Shown piece by piece: positions 9,241 to 18,011 of a stretch of DNA of 64,000 nt. Under the pieces are notes generated by a model. It was not told where the DNA came from and did not search any database. It saw only the letters and a list, made by a program, of their open reading frames with translations. The translations under genes and the position numbers were made by a program. Source of the stretch: Tropicibacter sp. Alg240-R139. GTDB taxonomy: Bacteria > Pseudomonadota > Alphaproteobacteria > Rhodobacterales > Rhodobacteraceae. Numbering within the stretch: position 1 is the first letter of the stretch; each line of letters begins with the position of its first letter. Where the stretch lies: the NCBI RefSeq assembly GCF_900537075.1, contig NZ_UNRA01000003.1, forward strand, positions 411,082 through 475,081. The letters are read 5' to 3'.

Positions 9241-9306
9241 GTCGCAGGGGGTTTTGGGCGGTAGCCTGTGAACCTATCTGTGTCTCGGACACGAGGGAAA
9301 CATGTC

Positions 9307-10689
9307 ATGACAGAAACCGCTGCCCCGCCGCCGCGCCGCGAGAGGTTTTTCTTTAGTAAGCCGGACGTTCCCGAAGAAATGAATGAATACACTCAGGCTG
9401 TTTTGGAAAACCATAAGCGTGAGGGGTTGGAGTTGGCGGTGCGGGCCCGCTGGGTCGCAATGGTGATCATCGCGGTGTTTCTGGCCTTCATCAATCCGAC
9501 ATGGGAAGTTCTGTATTATCATTTCATTCTCGCGCTGATTGCGGCAAATGGCTGGTTGATCTGGCGCGCTGGACGAGTGGGGCAATCGCGGGTCGAGTTG
9601 CTGCTGCTGTTCCTTGATCTGTTGATCATGACCCTTGGTATGGTCATCCCGAACCCGTTCAGCGATGATGTTCGACCCGCAGCGATGCAGTACCGGTTTG
9701 ATAATTTTCAATACTTTTTCATAATTTTAGCGGGCGGCACGTTGGCCTATTCCTGGCGCACGGTGATCGCGATTGGAACCTGGACTGCGGGGATGTGGAT
9801 CATGGGCGTGATTGGCCTCTGGTGGTTCTCTTCTCCGATCCCTGGGCTGTCGGAAAAGGCTGCCGCAGCATTTGCAGGTTACCCAGATGTAGCCGAGTTT
9901 CTGAACCCCAACAGCTTGATGGTTTCCCTGCGCATTCAAGAGGTCGTGGTTTTCCTTCTTGTTGCCGTGACGCTTGGGTTTTCGGTCCGGCGCTTCAATC
10001 GACTATTGATGAACAATGCGAGCCTTGAACGCGAGCGGGCCAACCTTTCACGGTATTTTTCGCCCAACGTCGTGGATCAGCTAAGCCAGAATGATGAACC
10101 CCTGAAGCAAGTGCGCAACGAAAACATTGCGGTGCTGTTCATCGACATCGTGGGCTTTACCAAGTTTGCGGCGGATCGGGATCCTTATGCGGTGATTGAA
10201 CTGTTGCGGGGGTTTCATTCGCGGATGGAGGCCGAAGTGTTCCGCCACAATGGCACGCTCGACAAATATCTGGGCGACGGGCTGATGGCGACATTTGGCA
10301 CGCCGATTTCGGGTGACCGGGACGCGTCGAACGCGATGGCCTGCGCCCGATCAATGGTGCAGGTGCTGGAACAGTGGAACACAGAACGCAAACGTGCAGG
10401 CGAGCCGGAAATCCGCGCCGGGATCGGGGTGCACTTCGGGCCTGCACTGTTGGGTGATATCGGGGCGAACCGGTTGGAATATGCAGTGATCGGCAATGCA
10501 GTTAATGTTGCTGCTAAACTCGAAGGATTAACCCGCGACTTTGGAGTCAATCTGGTGGTAAGCAGCGATCTGCGCGACCAGGTTGTGCGCGAACATATCG
10601 CAGGCTTGGAGTGTCTGGAGGGGTTGGAGTTGCATTCAGATCAGGGGGTCCGCGGTGTTGACCAGCGCATGGACGTCTGGACTTTGTAG
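9307..10689 (+). CDS. membrane-bound class III adenylate/guanylate cyclase
   Basis: 460 residues from the ATG at 9307 (GAGGGAAA site). An N-terminal soluble stretch of about 45 residues precedes several hydrophobic helices between about 55 and 235 (WVAMVIIAVFLAFI, LLLLFLDLLIMTLGMVI, VVVFLLVAVTLGF). The catalytic domain follows, with metal aspartates D280 (FIDIVGFTKF) and D324 (KYLGDGLMATF). The membrane part may sense an external or membrane signal; the product is probably cAMP. It is the second cyclase in the window, unrelated in its N-terminal part to the DUF427 fusion. A repeat copy (E) follows its stop. Confidence 0.92.
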   Translation: MTETAAPPPRRERFFFSKPDVPEEMNEYTQAVLENHKREGLELAVRARWVAMVIIAVFLAFINPTWEVLYYHFILALIAANGWLIWRAGRVGQSRVELLLLFLDLLIMTLGMVIPNPFSDDVRPAAMQYRFDNFQYFFIILAGGTLAYSWRTVIAIGTWTAGMWIMGVIGLWWFSSPIPGLSEKAAAAFAGYPDVAEFLNPNSLMVSLRIQEVVVFLLVAVTLGFSVRRFNRLLMNNASLERERANLSRYFSPNVVDQLSQNDEPLKQVRNENIAVLFIDIVGFTKFAADRDPYAVIELLRGFHSRMEAEVFRHNGTLDKYLGDGLMATFGTPISGDRDASNAMACARSMVQVLEQWNTERKRAGEPEIRAGIGVHFGPALLGDIGANRLEYAVIGNAVNVAAKLEGLTRDFGVNLVVSSDLRDQVVREHIAGLECLEGLELHSDQGVRGVDQRMDVWTL

Positions 10690-10696
10690 ACGGGGC

Positions 10697-10775
10697 GCTC
10701 CCGCCCATCGTTGACGCCTGCGGCGTCGCCTCTGGTTGGGCCGGGCAACGCACCTGCGGTGCGCTGCGGTCGTCT
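10697..10775. repeat. dispersed structured repeat, copy E (partial)
   Basis: Begins with GCTCCCGC (10697-10704), like the outer end of copy B, and retains the TTGGGCCGGGC arm (10736 onward) with a hairpin GCAACGCACC-tgc-GGTGCGCTGC. The P2 end is missing. Located between the convergent cyclase and alkB genes. Confidence 0.6.
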
Positions 10776-10782
10776 TGCCTTG

Positions 10783-11916
10783 TCAGCGGGGCATCGGGTT
10801 GCGGGCCTTGTTGTAATCCAGCCAATCCGTGATCTCGGGGTAGTAGTGCTGCCGCCAGCTGCGCACACGCGGGTTCATCACACGTCGCCAGAGCGGCGGG
10901 ATCATCGCGGCAACGGTCATCACGGGGTAGCCGAATGGAAGCTGCGGCGCGTCCTCTTCGGTGTGGTTCTGCAGCAGTGGAAAGCGGCGGTCGGGTTTGT
11001 AATGGTGGTCTGAATGCCGTTGCAGGTTGATCAACAGCCAGTTCGACGCCTTGTGCGAGGCGTTCCAGGAATGGCGCGGCTGAACAGTCTCATACTTCCC
11101 GCCACCCAGATGTTTACGCGTCAGTCCATAATGTTCGACGTAGTTGACCAGTTCCAATTGCCAGATCGCGACCCCGGCTTGCACCAAGAACAACAAGACG
11201 CCGCCGGCGCCTCCCAAAACAAAGGCTAACACGATCATTCCAGCTTGAAGTGTCCAGTAGCGGAAGAAGGGGTTGTGCAAATCTGTCCAAGGCAGACTTT
11301 TTCGTGCCAGCATATCTTTCTCAGCTCGAAAAGCACTGCGCCAGCATTGGACTAAAACCCGGGGGTAGAAGCGGTGGAACCCCTCATTGTACCGCGCTGT
11401 CACTGGGTCGCGTGGTGTACCGACATAGCGGTGATGCACCAGCAGGTGTTCGGACCGAAAATGACTGTAGAGCACCATAGCCAACAGGACATCACCCAAG
11501 TTCCGCTCGAACCGGCTTTTCTGATGCATAAGCTCGTGGCTGTAGTTGATGCCAATTGTACCAGTGATGACACCGACGCCAAAGAACAGAGCAACTTTTT
11601 CCAGGCTGCTCAGATGACTGTTGTGTGTCGTATACCAGATCAGGCCAAATAGGGTGAGGAACTGCATCGGCACCCACAGTTGTGTCAGTCGGATATACCA
11701 ATTCAACTGCCCATCGGGTGTTTGTGGATTAGCGTTTTGTGTGTTCAACCCGGTCAGGTGATCCAGAACCGCAAAGGCCCACCAAGTCGTCAGGGGCACA
11801 AGTAGAAGGCTCATCCCGCCAACTGTCGCGGTAAACCAGACCAGTGGGACCAGCAGAAATGAGATCCAGAAGGGAAGAGCGCTTTTCCAGCGGCTAAGGG
11901 TATCGGGTGCGATCAT
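10783..11916 (-). CDS. alkB: alkane 1-monooxygenase (AlkB family, membrane di-iron)
   Basis: 377 residues. Integral-membrane hydroxylase that adds oxygen to the terminal carbon of medium-chain alkanes, using electrons from rubredoxin. All histidine boxes are present: HELMH at 127-131, EHLLVHH at 156-162 and LQRHSDHH near 310, plus NYVEHYGL, which separates true AlkB from fatty-acid desaturases. About six hydrophobic helices are visible. No rubredoxin or rubredoxin reductase gene lies nearby, so those partners must be elsewhere. It is 61 nt downstream of mutY on the same strand and may be read from that transcript. Confidence 0.93.
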   Translation of the reverse strand: MIAPDTLSRWKSALPFWISFLLVPLVWFTATVGGMSLLLVPLTTWWAFAVLDHLTGLNTQNANPQTPDGQLNWYIRLTQLWVPMQFLTLFGLIWYTTHNSHLSSLEKVALFFGVGVITGTIGINYSHELMHQKSRFERNLGDVLLAMVLYSHFRSEHLLVHHRYVGTPRDPVTARYNEGFHRFYPRVLVQCWRSAFRAEKDMLARKSLPWTDLHNPFFRYWTLQAGMIVLAFVLGGAGGVLLFLVQAGVAIWQLELVNYVEHYGLTRKHLGGGKYETVQPRHSWNASHKASNWLLINLQRHSDHHYKPDRRFPLLQNHTEEDAPQLPFGYPVMTVAAMIPPLWRRVMNPRVRSWRQHYYPEITDWLDYNKARNPMPR

Positions 11917-11977
11917 GATAGGCTCCGCATCAGACTTGCGCGCAGTTTAGCGTGAATTATCCTTTGATCACAGCCGG

Positions 11978-13033
11978 CTAATGGTCACGCCACAGATCAT
12001 ATGCTTTGCGCATCACAGTGGGCAGATCCGAGGGGCGAAAGTCATGTTTGGCGACAATGTGCAGGCCCGATGGGGCGGAGGTATCAGGCATCGGCGCGGT
12101 TAATACTCGTAGGTGCAAGTGGAAATGGGTGAAGGTGTGGCGCACTTCTGCCCCGATATCGTGCCAATCAGCGTCAAAGGGGGGGTGGGGCACGGGGTTT
12201 TCGGACCAATCCGACCCAGGCCAACCCAGCATGCCACCCAGCAACCCTTTGTCCGGGCGCCGTTCCATCAACCAACCGCCGACGGCATCCTGGGCGATAT
12301 AGGCATAGCCATAGCGGGTGGGTTTGGGTTTCTTGGGTGTCTTTCTTGGCAGCTTTGCTGCAGTGCCCGCCAGACGCCCCTGACAATCAATCATCAAGGG
12401 ACAAATCCCACAGGCTGGAGACCTGGGCGTGCACACCGTCGCGCCCAGATCCATCACAGCTTGGGCGTGATCGCCGGGGCGCTTTGATGGGGTATGCTCT
12501 TCGGCCAAGTCGCGCAGCGCGGGTTTAGAACCGGGCAGAGGTGCGTGAATGTCGTGGAACCGGGCCATAACCCGCTCGACATTGCCGTCCAACACTGTCT
12601 CAGGCCGGTCAAACGCGATCGAGGCGATGGCGGCGGCTGTGTATGGTCCGATGCCGGGGAGTTTCAGCAGCTCATCGTGTGTTTTCGGGAAAGATCCACC
12701 GTGGGCTTCGGTCACTTGCCGCGCGCATTTCAGCAAGTTGCGTGCGCGGGCGTAGTAGCCAAGCCCGGCCCATTCGCCCATGACATCTTCGTATCGTGCG
12801 ACCGCCAAGTCCTGTACTGTCGGCCAGCGGGTCGTGAAACGGTGGAAGTAGTCTTTGACTGCGGCGACGGTTGTTTGCTGCAGCATGATCTCGGACATCC
12901 ACACGCGGTAAGGGTCGGGAACCTCGCCTGCCTGTCGATCCGCCAAAGATACGCGCCACGGCAATTCGCGTGCGTGCACATCGTACCATTCCAACAGTGC
13001 GGCGCTCACACCTTTGTGTTCGTGCTTTTGCAA
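11978..13033 (-). CDS. mutY: A/G-specific adenine glycosylase MutY
   Basis: 351 residues. Removes adenine mispaired with 8-oxoguanine in base-excision repair. Visible features: E48 (MSEIMLQQT), helix-hairpin-helix LPGIGPYTA at 125-133, catalytic D149 (VLDGNVERV), and the [4Fe-4S] ligands C201, C208, C211 and C217 (CTPRSPACGICPLMIDC). A C-terminal NUDIX-like domain, which recognises 8-oxoG, occupies about 235-350. The start is a TTG with AGAGGGAAA before it; no ATG lies near. Divergent from the DUF721 gene. Confidence 0.95.
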   Translation of the reverse strand: MQKHEHKGVSAALLEWYDVHARELPWRVSLADRQAGEVPDPYRVWMSEIMLQQTTVAAVKDYFHRFTTRWPTVQDLAVARYEDVMGEWAGLGYYARARNLLKCARQVTEAHGGSFPKTHDELLKLPGIGPYTAAAIASIAFDRPETVLDGNVERVMARFHDIHAPLPGSKPALRDLAEEHTPSKRPGDHAQAVMDLGATVCTPRSPACGICPLMIDCQGRLAGTAAKLPRKTPKKPKPTRYGYAYIAQDAVGGWLMERRPDKGLLGGMLGWPGSDWSENPVPHPPFDADWHDIGAEVRHTFTHFHLHLRVLTAPMPDTSAPSGLHIVAKHDFRPSDLPTVMRKAYDLWRDH

Positions 13034-13114
13034 ACAATTTCCCTCTGCTCTTCGGGTTTCACTGGCACCTGCCTGAGTGCTCTCTACAATAGCGCCAACA
13101 GAGTCGGAAACCAG

Positions 13115-13621
13115 ATGAAGCCCAGACGAACGACAACATACGGGTTCAAGCGCACGGGAACAGTGCTCAGCGATCAGATCCGGCGCGCCGGCGAAAGCCG
13201 TGGGTTTGCCGTATCACGGGTGCTGACCCATTGGGCCGAGATCGTGGGACAGGACATTGCCGCCATCGCACGTCCGGTCAACGTGGGCTATGGGCGTAAC
13301 GGGTTCGGAGCAACATTGACGGTTCTGACCACCGGGCCGCAGGCGCCGATGCTGGAAATGCAGAAAGAACGGCTGCGGGAAAAGGTGAACGCGGCCTACG
13401 GCTATAATGCGATCAGCCGGATTCGGATCACCCAGACCGCACCCACCGGATTTGCCGAGGGGCAGGCCAGTTTCGGGCACAAACCGAAACAAGCAGAACC
13501 CAAGATCAACCCCAAGATCGTGAGCGCCGCCAAGGATGCTGCCGACGGGGTCGAAAGTGACGAATTGCGAACCGCTCTTGAACGTCTGGGCCGCAACATC
13601 CTATCAAAGAAAACACACTGA
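13115..13621 (+). CDS. DUF721 (DciA-like) domain protein
   Basis: 168 residues from the ATG at 13115; the open frame extends far upstream, but that part is antisense to mutY. The first 100 residues fit the DUF721 fold (VLTHWAEIVGQDIAAIARPVNV, LEMQKERLREKVNAAYG, ISRIRITQ). Members related to DciA act at replicative helicase loading. Whether this alphaproteobacterial form does so is an inference. The C-terminus is a charged tail. Thirteen nt separate it from the DsbA-like gene, and the three genes to 15418 look like one operon. Confidence 0.85.
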   Translation: MKPRRTTTYGFKRTGTVLSDQIRRAGESRGFAVSRVLTHWAEIVGQDIAAIARPVNVGYGRNGFGATLTVLTTGPQAPMLEMQKERLREKVNAAYGYNAISRIRITQTAPTGFAEGQASFGHKPKQAEPKINPKIVSAAKDAADGVESDELRTALERLGRNILSKKTH

Positions 13622-13634
13622 GAAAGGGCGAGGT

Positions 13635-14300
13635 ATGACCCGTTTTGGAACCCTCTTTTGTGCTGCCGTGGCGATTGCTGCGGGCGGGTATTGGCTAAGC
13701 CAGCCGCAAAGCAGCCTGCCGAGCAATCCGCTTGTCGGCGCAGCTTATGCGCAAGAGACCGAGGTCGACACATCGACCATCATCGAGATGGTACAGGGCG
13801 CCGAAGATGCGCCGGTCGAGATCATCGAATACGCTTCTTACACCTGCCCACATTGTGCGGCGTTTCACGAAGGGCCTTACAAGGAGTTGAAGAAAGATTT
13901 CATCGACCCCGGAAAAGTGAAGTTCATCTACCGCGAAGTGTATTTTGACCGCTACGGCCTGTGGGCGTCAATGATTGCCCGTTGTGCGGGACCTGAGAAG
14001 TTCTTTGGCCTCAGCGATCTGATCTATGCTGGTCAGTCTGAATGGGCACGCGCCGGTGGCCCGACCGAAATTGTCGACGAATTGAGCAAGATTGGCCGCC
14101 TGGCCGGGTTGGACAACGACACGATTGAGGCTTGCTTGCAGGACGCAAACAAGGCGCAGACACTGGTGACCTGGTATCAGGAAAATGCTGAAGAGCACGG
14201 AATTGAAAGCACACCCAGCTTCATCGTCAACGGCAAGAAGGTCTCGAACCAGTCCTACGCCGATTTCAAGACCCTGATCGAAGCCGAGCTGGGCAGCTGA
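13635..14300 (+). CDS. DsbA-family thiol-disulfide oxidoreductase
   Basis: 221 residues from the ATG at 13635 (AGAAAGGGCGAGG site). An N-terminal hydrophobic stretch (FCAAVAIAAGGYWL) acts as signal or anchor. The thioredoxin fold carries the redox pair C71-P-H-C74 (YTCPHCAAFH), and TPSFIVNG near residue 195 provides the cis-proline loop. Role: disulfide formation in periplasmic proteins. The CPHC motif matches DsbA rather than DsbC. Its stop overlaps the start of the CoA transferase gene by one base. Confidence 0.92.
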   Translation: MTRFGTLFCAAVAIAAGGYWLSQPQSSLPSNPLVGAAYAQETEVDTSTIIEMVQGAEDAPVEIIEYASYTCPHCAAFHEGPYKELKKDFIDPGKVKFIYREVYFDRYGLWASMIARCAGPEKFFGLSDLIYAGQSEWARAGGPTEIVDELSKIGRLAGLDNDTIEACLQDANKAQTLVTWYQENAEEHGIESTPSFIVNGKKVSNQSYADFKTLIEAELGS

Positions 14301-15418
14301 TGACGGCACCGCTGGCGGGCCTCAAGGTCATCGAACTGGCACGTGTTTTGGCTGGCCCCTGGGCCGGTCAAACACTGTCTGATCTGGGGGCCGATGTAAC
14401 CAAGATCGAATCTCCTGCAGGTGACGATACCCGCGCCTGGGGCCCGCCGTTTGTGACCCGCGACGAAGATGTGTCGGCGGCGTATTTCCACTCGACCAAC
14501 CGGGGTAAGGCTTCGGTCACGGTGGATTTTTCGACACCCGAGGGTCAGGCTCAGGTGCGTAAAATGGTGCGGGATGCCGACATCCTGATCGAAAATTTCA
14601 AGGTTGGCGGTTTAGCAAAGTATGGGCTGGACTACGACAGCCTGAAAAAAGTCAATCCGCGCCTAATTTATTGCTCGATCACCGGCTTCGGTCAGGATGG
14701 GCCTTATGCACATCGCGCGGGCTATGATTTTATCATCCAAGGCATGTCCGGACTGATGTCGATTACTGGAGAGCCAGAGGGGCAGCCGCAGAAATCTGGC
14801 GTCGCAATCACCGATATCTTTACGGGCATCTATGCAGTGTCGGGTATTCTGGCGGCTTTGCATCGACGAGAGCAAACCGGACGCGGCCAGCATGTGGATA
14901 TGGCACTGCTGGACGTGGCTGTAGCCGTGACGGCCAACCAGGCACTGAACTACCTGACCACGGGCAAGGCACCTGAGCGGATGGGGAATGCGCATGTGAA
15001 TCTGACCCCGTATCAGGTTTTTGACTGCGCCGATGGTCATATCATCATCGCCACGGGCAACGACCGGCAGTACCAGCGGCTATGTAAGATCCTGGACCTT
15101 GCCGAGATGTCTGAGGCGCCCGAATTCCTGCGCAACAAGGATCGGATTGCCAACCGTCGCGTAATGATCGCACGTCTGAACGGGGCAACCGCACAACGCA
15201 GCAAGGCCGATTTGTTGACCGCTTGCGAGGCCCAAGGCGTTCCGGCCGGTCCAATCAATTCACTAGACGAGGTCATGGCCGACCCGCAGGTCATTGCCCG
15301 TGGCATGCAGATTGAGTTGGACGGCGTACCGGGTGTGCGCGCGCCTTTCCGCTTTTCGGATGCCCAACTTTCCCTCCACCGCCCTGCTCCGAAACTTGGT
15401 GAAGACAACTTGGCATAA
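14300..15418 (+). CDS. family III CoA transferase (CaiB/BaiF type)
   Basis: 372 residues. Moves CoA between carboxylic acids through an aspartyl intermediate. The N-terminus is typical (LAGLKVIELARVLAGPWAGQ), and the catalytic aspartate is likely that in GQHVDMALLDVAVA. ITGFGQDGPYAHRAGYD is another hallmark. The donor and acceptor cannot be read from the sequence. Its ATG overlaps the stop of the DsbA-like gene (TGATG), so it is translationally coupled to an unrelated function. Confidence 0.93.
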   Translation: MTAPLAGLKVIELARVLAGPWAGQTLSDLGADVTKIESPAGDDTRAWGPPFVTRDEDVSAAYFHSTNRGKASVTVDFSTPEGQAQVRKMVRDADILIENFKVGGLAKYGLDYDSLKKVNPRLIYCSITGFGQDGPYAHRAGYDFIIQGMSGLMSITGEPEGQPQKSGVAITDIFTGIYAVSGILAALHRREQTGRGQHVDMALLDVAVAVTANQALNYLTTGKAPERMGNAHVNLTPYQVFDCADGHIIIATGNDRQYQRLCKILDLAEMSEAPEFLRNKDRIANRRVMIARLNGATAQRSKADLLTACEAQGVPAGPINSLDEVMADPQVIARGMQIELDGVPGVRAPFRFSDAQLSLHRPAPKLGEDNLA

Positions 15419-15449
15419 GCCGTTTTGGTGTATCTCTGGGTTCGGGGGA

Positions 15450-15578
15450 GCTCCCGCACCCGAGCGATCCCGACTGCGTCGGCACCGCTAGCGGCTTTGG
15501 GCCGGGCGCCGGGCAAAGCCCGGCGCCCGGCCCAACGGGAGGAGGTGTTTAGTCAGAAACATCGACGACGGGCGGGAG
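15450..15578. repeat. dispersed structured repeat, copy A (full length)
   Basis: Outer stem GCTCCCGC (15450-15457) with GCGGGAG (15572-15578). P2 hairpin CCGAC-tgc-GTCGG at 15470-15482. P3 hairpin with 18-bp perfect arms (15497-15514 and 15518-15535, TTGGGCCGGGCGCCGGGC and its complement) around AAA. P4 GTTT/AAAC at 15547-15560. Lies between the convergent CoA transferase and lpxK genes. Confidence 0.85.
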
Positions 15579-15641
15579 AGCTACGAGAATGGGTAGGAGT
15601 GTAGGAGCTCTTCTAAGAGATTTGAAGCAAATCAATCAGTC

Positions 15642-16640
15642 TCATGGAGGTGGAGCAGCCTTCAGCATCACGTTAGTTAGTGTGTCACCTTCGTTTACCT
15701 GTAAGCGCACCGGTAAGGTGATGACTTTGCTGCGAAAGGATGGAGGCAGGCGCACGGCATCTTTTTCAGTCGTTACCATCTGGGCGCCAAGCAGCTTTGC
15801 CTCGCCTTCGAGCCTGTTCATAAGGGCTTGGGTCAGAGGTTGGTGGTCATCCAACGGTTCTGTCCTACGCAGGTCGGCGCCCAGATCCCGCAGCGTGCGA
15901 AAGAACTTGGCTGGGTTGCCAATCCCTGCGAAGGCGAGCACGGGGGTATCGGTCCAGTCCATCCCGGTTTGAAGTGGGCGAACTTCGCCAGTTACGTGCG
16001 GTACGCTGATTGATCCACGCCAAGTGGCCGCGAATGACGCCTGTGCTTCGGCGTCGCCAAGTGACAACACCACATCCGCACGGGCCAATCCTGCTCCTAC
16101 CGGTTCGCGCAATGGACCGGCTGGCAGGCAGAGCCCGTTGCCGAAACCTTGGGCGGCATCCACCACGATGATCGAGAGGTCCTTTTTGACGGATGGGTTC
16201 TGGAACCCGTCGTCCAATACGATCACGGTCGCACCAAACTCCGCAGCGGCCTTGGCGCCCGCGGCGCGGTCTTTTGCGACCCAGACTTCGGCAAACGCCG
16301 CAAGAAGCAGCGGTTCGTCCCCCACTTGATTCGCGCTGTGTTTGCCCGGCTCCACCCGAACGGGACCCTCAAGCGAGCCACCATAGCCTCGGGTAACAAC
16401 ATGCGGTTCGTGTCCTTCATTGCGGAGCTGTTCGAGCACCCAGATTGCAGTGGGTGTTTTGCCGGTGCCGCCCGCGTTCAGGTTACCGACGCAGATTACA
16501 GGAACGCCCGGATCAACCGAGGTACCCTTGGCCACACGTCGTGCGGTCGCCCGGGCGTAAAGCATGCCCAAGGGACGCAACAGGCTTGCGCGCCAATCCA
16601 ATCCGTCAGGGGCAGTGTTCCAGAATTTGGGCGGTCTCAT
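15642..16640 (-). CDS. lpxK: tetraacyldisaccharide 4'-kinase LpxK
   Basis: 332 residues. Phosphorylates the 4' position of the lipid A disaccharide at the inner membrane. The P-loop is seen as [17 protein letters not shown], with further family stretches ([36 protein letters not shown]; the DDGFQ motif is characteristic). Starts 14 nt after the waaA-like gene ends, so both are in one lipopolysaccharide operon running from the phosphatase/pmbA genes. Confidence 0.95.
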   Translation of the reverse strand: MRPPKFWNTAPDGLDWRASLLRPLGMLYARATARRVAKGTSVDPGVPVICVGNLNAGGTGKTPTAIWVLEQLRNEGHEPHVVTRGYGGSLEGPVRVEPGKHSANQVGDEPLLLAAFAEVWVAKDRAAGAKAAAEFGATVIVLDDGFQNPSVKKDLSIIVVDAAQGFGNGLCLPAGPLREPVGAGLARADVVLSLGDAEAQASFAATWRGSISVPHVTGEVRPLQTGMDWTDTPVLAFAGIGNPAKFFRTLRDLGADLRRTEPLDDHQPLTQALMNRLEGEAKLLGAQMVTTEKDAVRLPPSFRSKVITLPVRLQVNEGDTLTNVMLKAAPPP

Positions 16641-16654
16641 GGCTATCAGTCCTG

Positions 16655-17857
16655 TTAGTCCAGTTTGTCCTGTATCAGGTCAATCAGCTGATCCGTCAAA
16701 TGGGCGCTTTCTGTCACAACCTGCCACCCAGCCAAGGCAACGGCGGCAGCTTGATCCGGTGCCAAAAGCTGGACGACACCGGCACCCAGGTCATCGGCGT
16801 TTCGCACGGCTCGGGCCGCGCCTGCGGACGCCAGTCGCGCATAGGTGTCGATGTGGCCCTGCACGTTCGAGCCATAAAGGACAGCAGACCCAAGTGCGAC
16901 GGCCGTCAAGGGATCCTGACCGCCTGCACCGGGTTCCAGGGAGCTGCCCAAGAACGACACTGGCGCCACGCGATACCAAAGCTCCAGATCCTCTGCGACA
17001 GTGCTCAAGACTACCTGTGTGCTGTCTTCGATTTCATCACCGGCGTCCCAATCCGCACAGCGCAGATCCACCGCTTTCAAACGCGCCTTCAGGGGATTGG
17101 CCTCGGCGGGGTCGGCAACATGCAAAACCAGCAATAGCCGGTGCAAAAAGCGCAACGCGTGCCGATGTGCGATCAGGATGGAAATGAATTCGCTGTCCTG
17201 GGACCAGGCCGACAACCAAACGGGGCGACCCGCCAGTACCTGATTGGTTTCGGTCAACTCCTCCTCCGGCCAAGGGCGCGGGTTCGGGCTGTCTTGCAGG
17301 GCCGCGGACACCGCAACCTTGCCCGAGCCGATGCCGGAGCGGCGCACAAAGCGGGCCGAGGCCTCGCTGTCTGTCAGGATCGTGTCAAAGCAATCCAGTG
17401 TGGTGCGCAACAAATCGGGCAGCCAGCGGTGGCGTCTTAGGTGAAGTTCATTTTCCACAGCGCCCAAAAGGATCATGGGAACGCCCTGTTCCGAAGCTTG
17501 ACTGATCAAATTTGGCTGCAATGACCCTCCGGTCCAGATGCAGATATCCGGCTGCCAATGCCTTATGAATTCGCGTGCCGCCGCGGGGTGGTCACTGGGC
17601 AACTCGATTGGCCCCAACAAGTGACGGGGCCATCGTCGGGATTCGGTGGCGGGAGGTCGGGTGAACAGCACGTTCAGCTCAGGTTGCTGCTGCAACAGGC
17701 GGCCGCTCAGATCTTGCAACGCAGCCAAGCGTTCAGGCGTCGTTGCATGAAACCACACCAGCTGCCCATCGGGTCGTGTCGCAGGTGTTTCACCTTGTGC
17801 GTGCTGGCCGCCCCAGGAAAGTGCGCGATATGCCGTCAGGCTAAGTGAACGCGGCAT
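16655..17857 (-). CDS. waaA: divergent 3-deoxy-D-manno-octulosonic acid transferase (WaaA/KdtA) family protein
   Basis: 400 residues. The C-terminal half has the nucleotide-sugar glycosyltransferase pattern of Kdo transferases ([37 protein letters not shown]). The N-terminal half is unusual: the conserved catalytic loop, normally of the form HAVSVGE, reads [12 protein letters not shown] here (H37, E42), and the usual ExELWP block is replaced by [10 protein letters not shown]. It also lacks an obvious N-terminal membrane helix. The position beside lpxK supports a role in Kdo addition to lipid A, but it could be a second, specialised transferase. Starts 3 nt after a 21-codon leader frame. Confidence 0.75.
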   Translation of the reverse strand: MPRSLSLTAYRALSWGGQHAQGETPATRPDGQLVWFHATTPERLAALQDLSGRLLQQQPELNVLFTRPPATESRRWPRHLLGPIELPSDHPAAAREFIRHWQPDICIWTGGSLQPNLISQASEQGVPMILLGAVENELHLRRHRWLPDLLRTTLDCFDTILTDSEASARFVRRSGIGSGKVAVSAALQDSPNPRPWPEEELTETNQVLAGRPVWLSAWSQDSEFISILIAHRHALRFLHRLLLVLHVADPAEANPLKARLKAVDLRCADWDAGDEIEDSTQVVLSTVAEDLELWYRVAPVSFLGSSLEPGAGGQDPLTAVALGSAVLYGSNVQGHIDTYARLASAGAARAVRNADDLGAGVVQLLAPDQAAAVALAGWQVVTESAHLTDQLIDLIQDKLD

Positions 17858-17860
17858 CGA

Positions 17861-17926
17861 TCAAGCCACCAGATGCGGCAGAGCAGGCCGCTGAACTGAA
17901 ACATGATAGTATGCAAAACGGGCCAT
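17861..17926 (-). CDS. 21-codon leader ORF upstream of the waaA-like gene
   Basis: Encodes MARFAYYHVSVQRPALPHLVA, starting at an ATG with AAGGA seven nt upstream. Its stop is followed after 3 nt by the waaA-like ATG, which itself has only a weak ribosome site, so the downstream gene may depend on coupling. It is the only translatable element in the 154 nt between the phosphatase gene and the waaA-like gene. A truncated relic of a larger gene is possible. Confidence 0.45.
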   Translation of the reverse strand: MARFAYYHVSVQRPALPHLVA

Positions 17927-18011
17927 TGAACTATCCTTGGAGGCCGTGGTTCGAGAGGTGTCGGCAACCTACGGGTTTCGCGCATCTGGTCAACTGTCGC
18001 AGAACGGAGTT

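Noticed and set aside
12494-13114. Long N-terminal extension of the DUF721 frame
   Set aside because: It is antisense to mutY; the DUF721 homology begins at the ATG at 13115.
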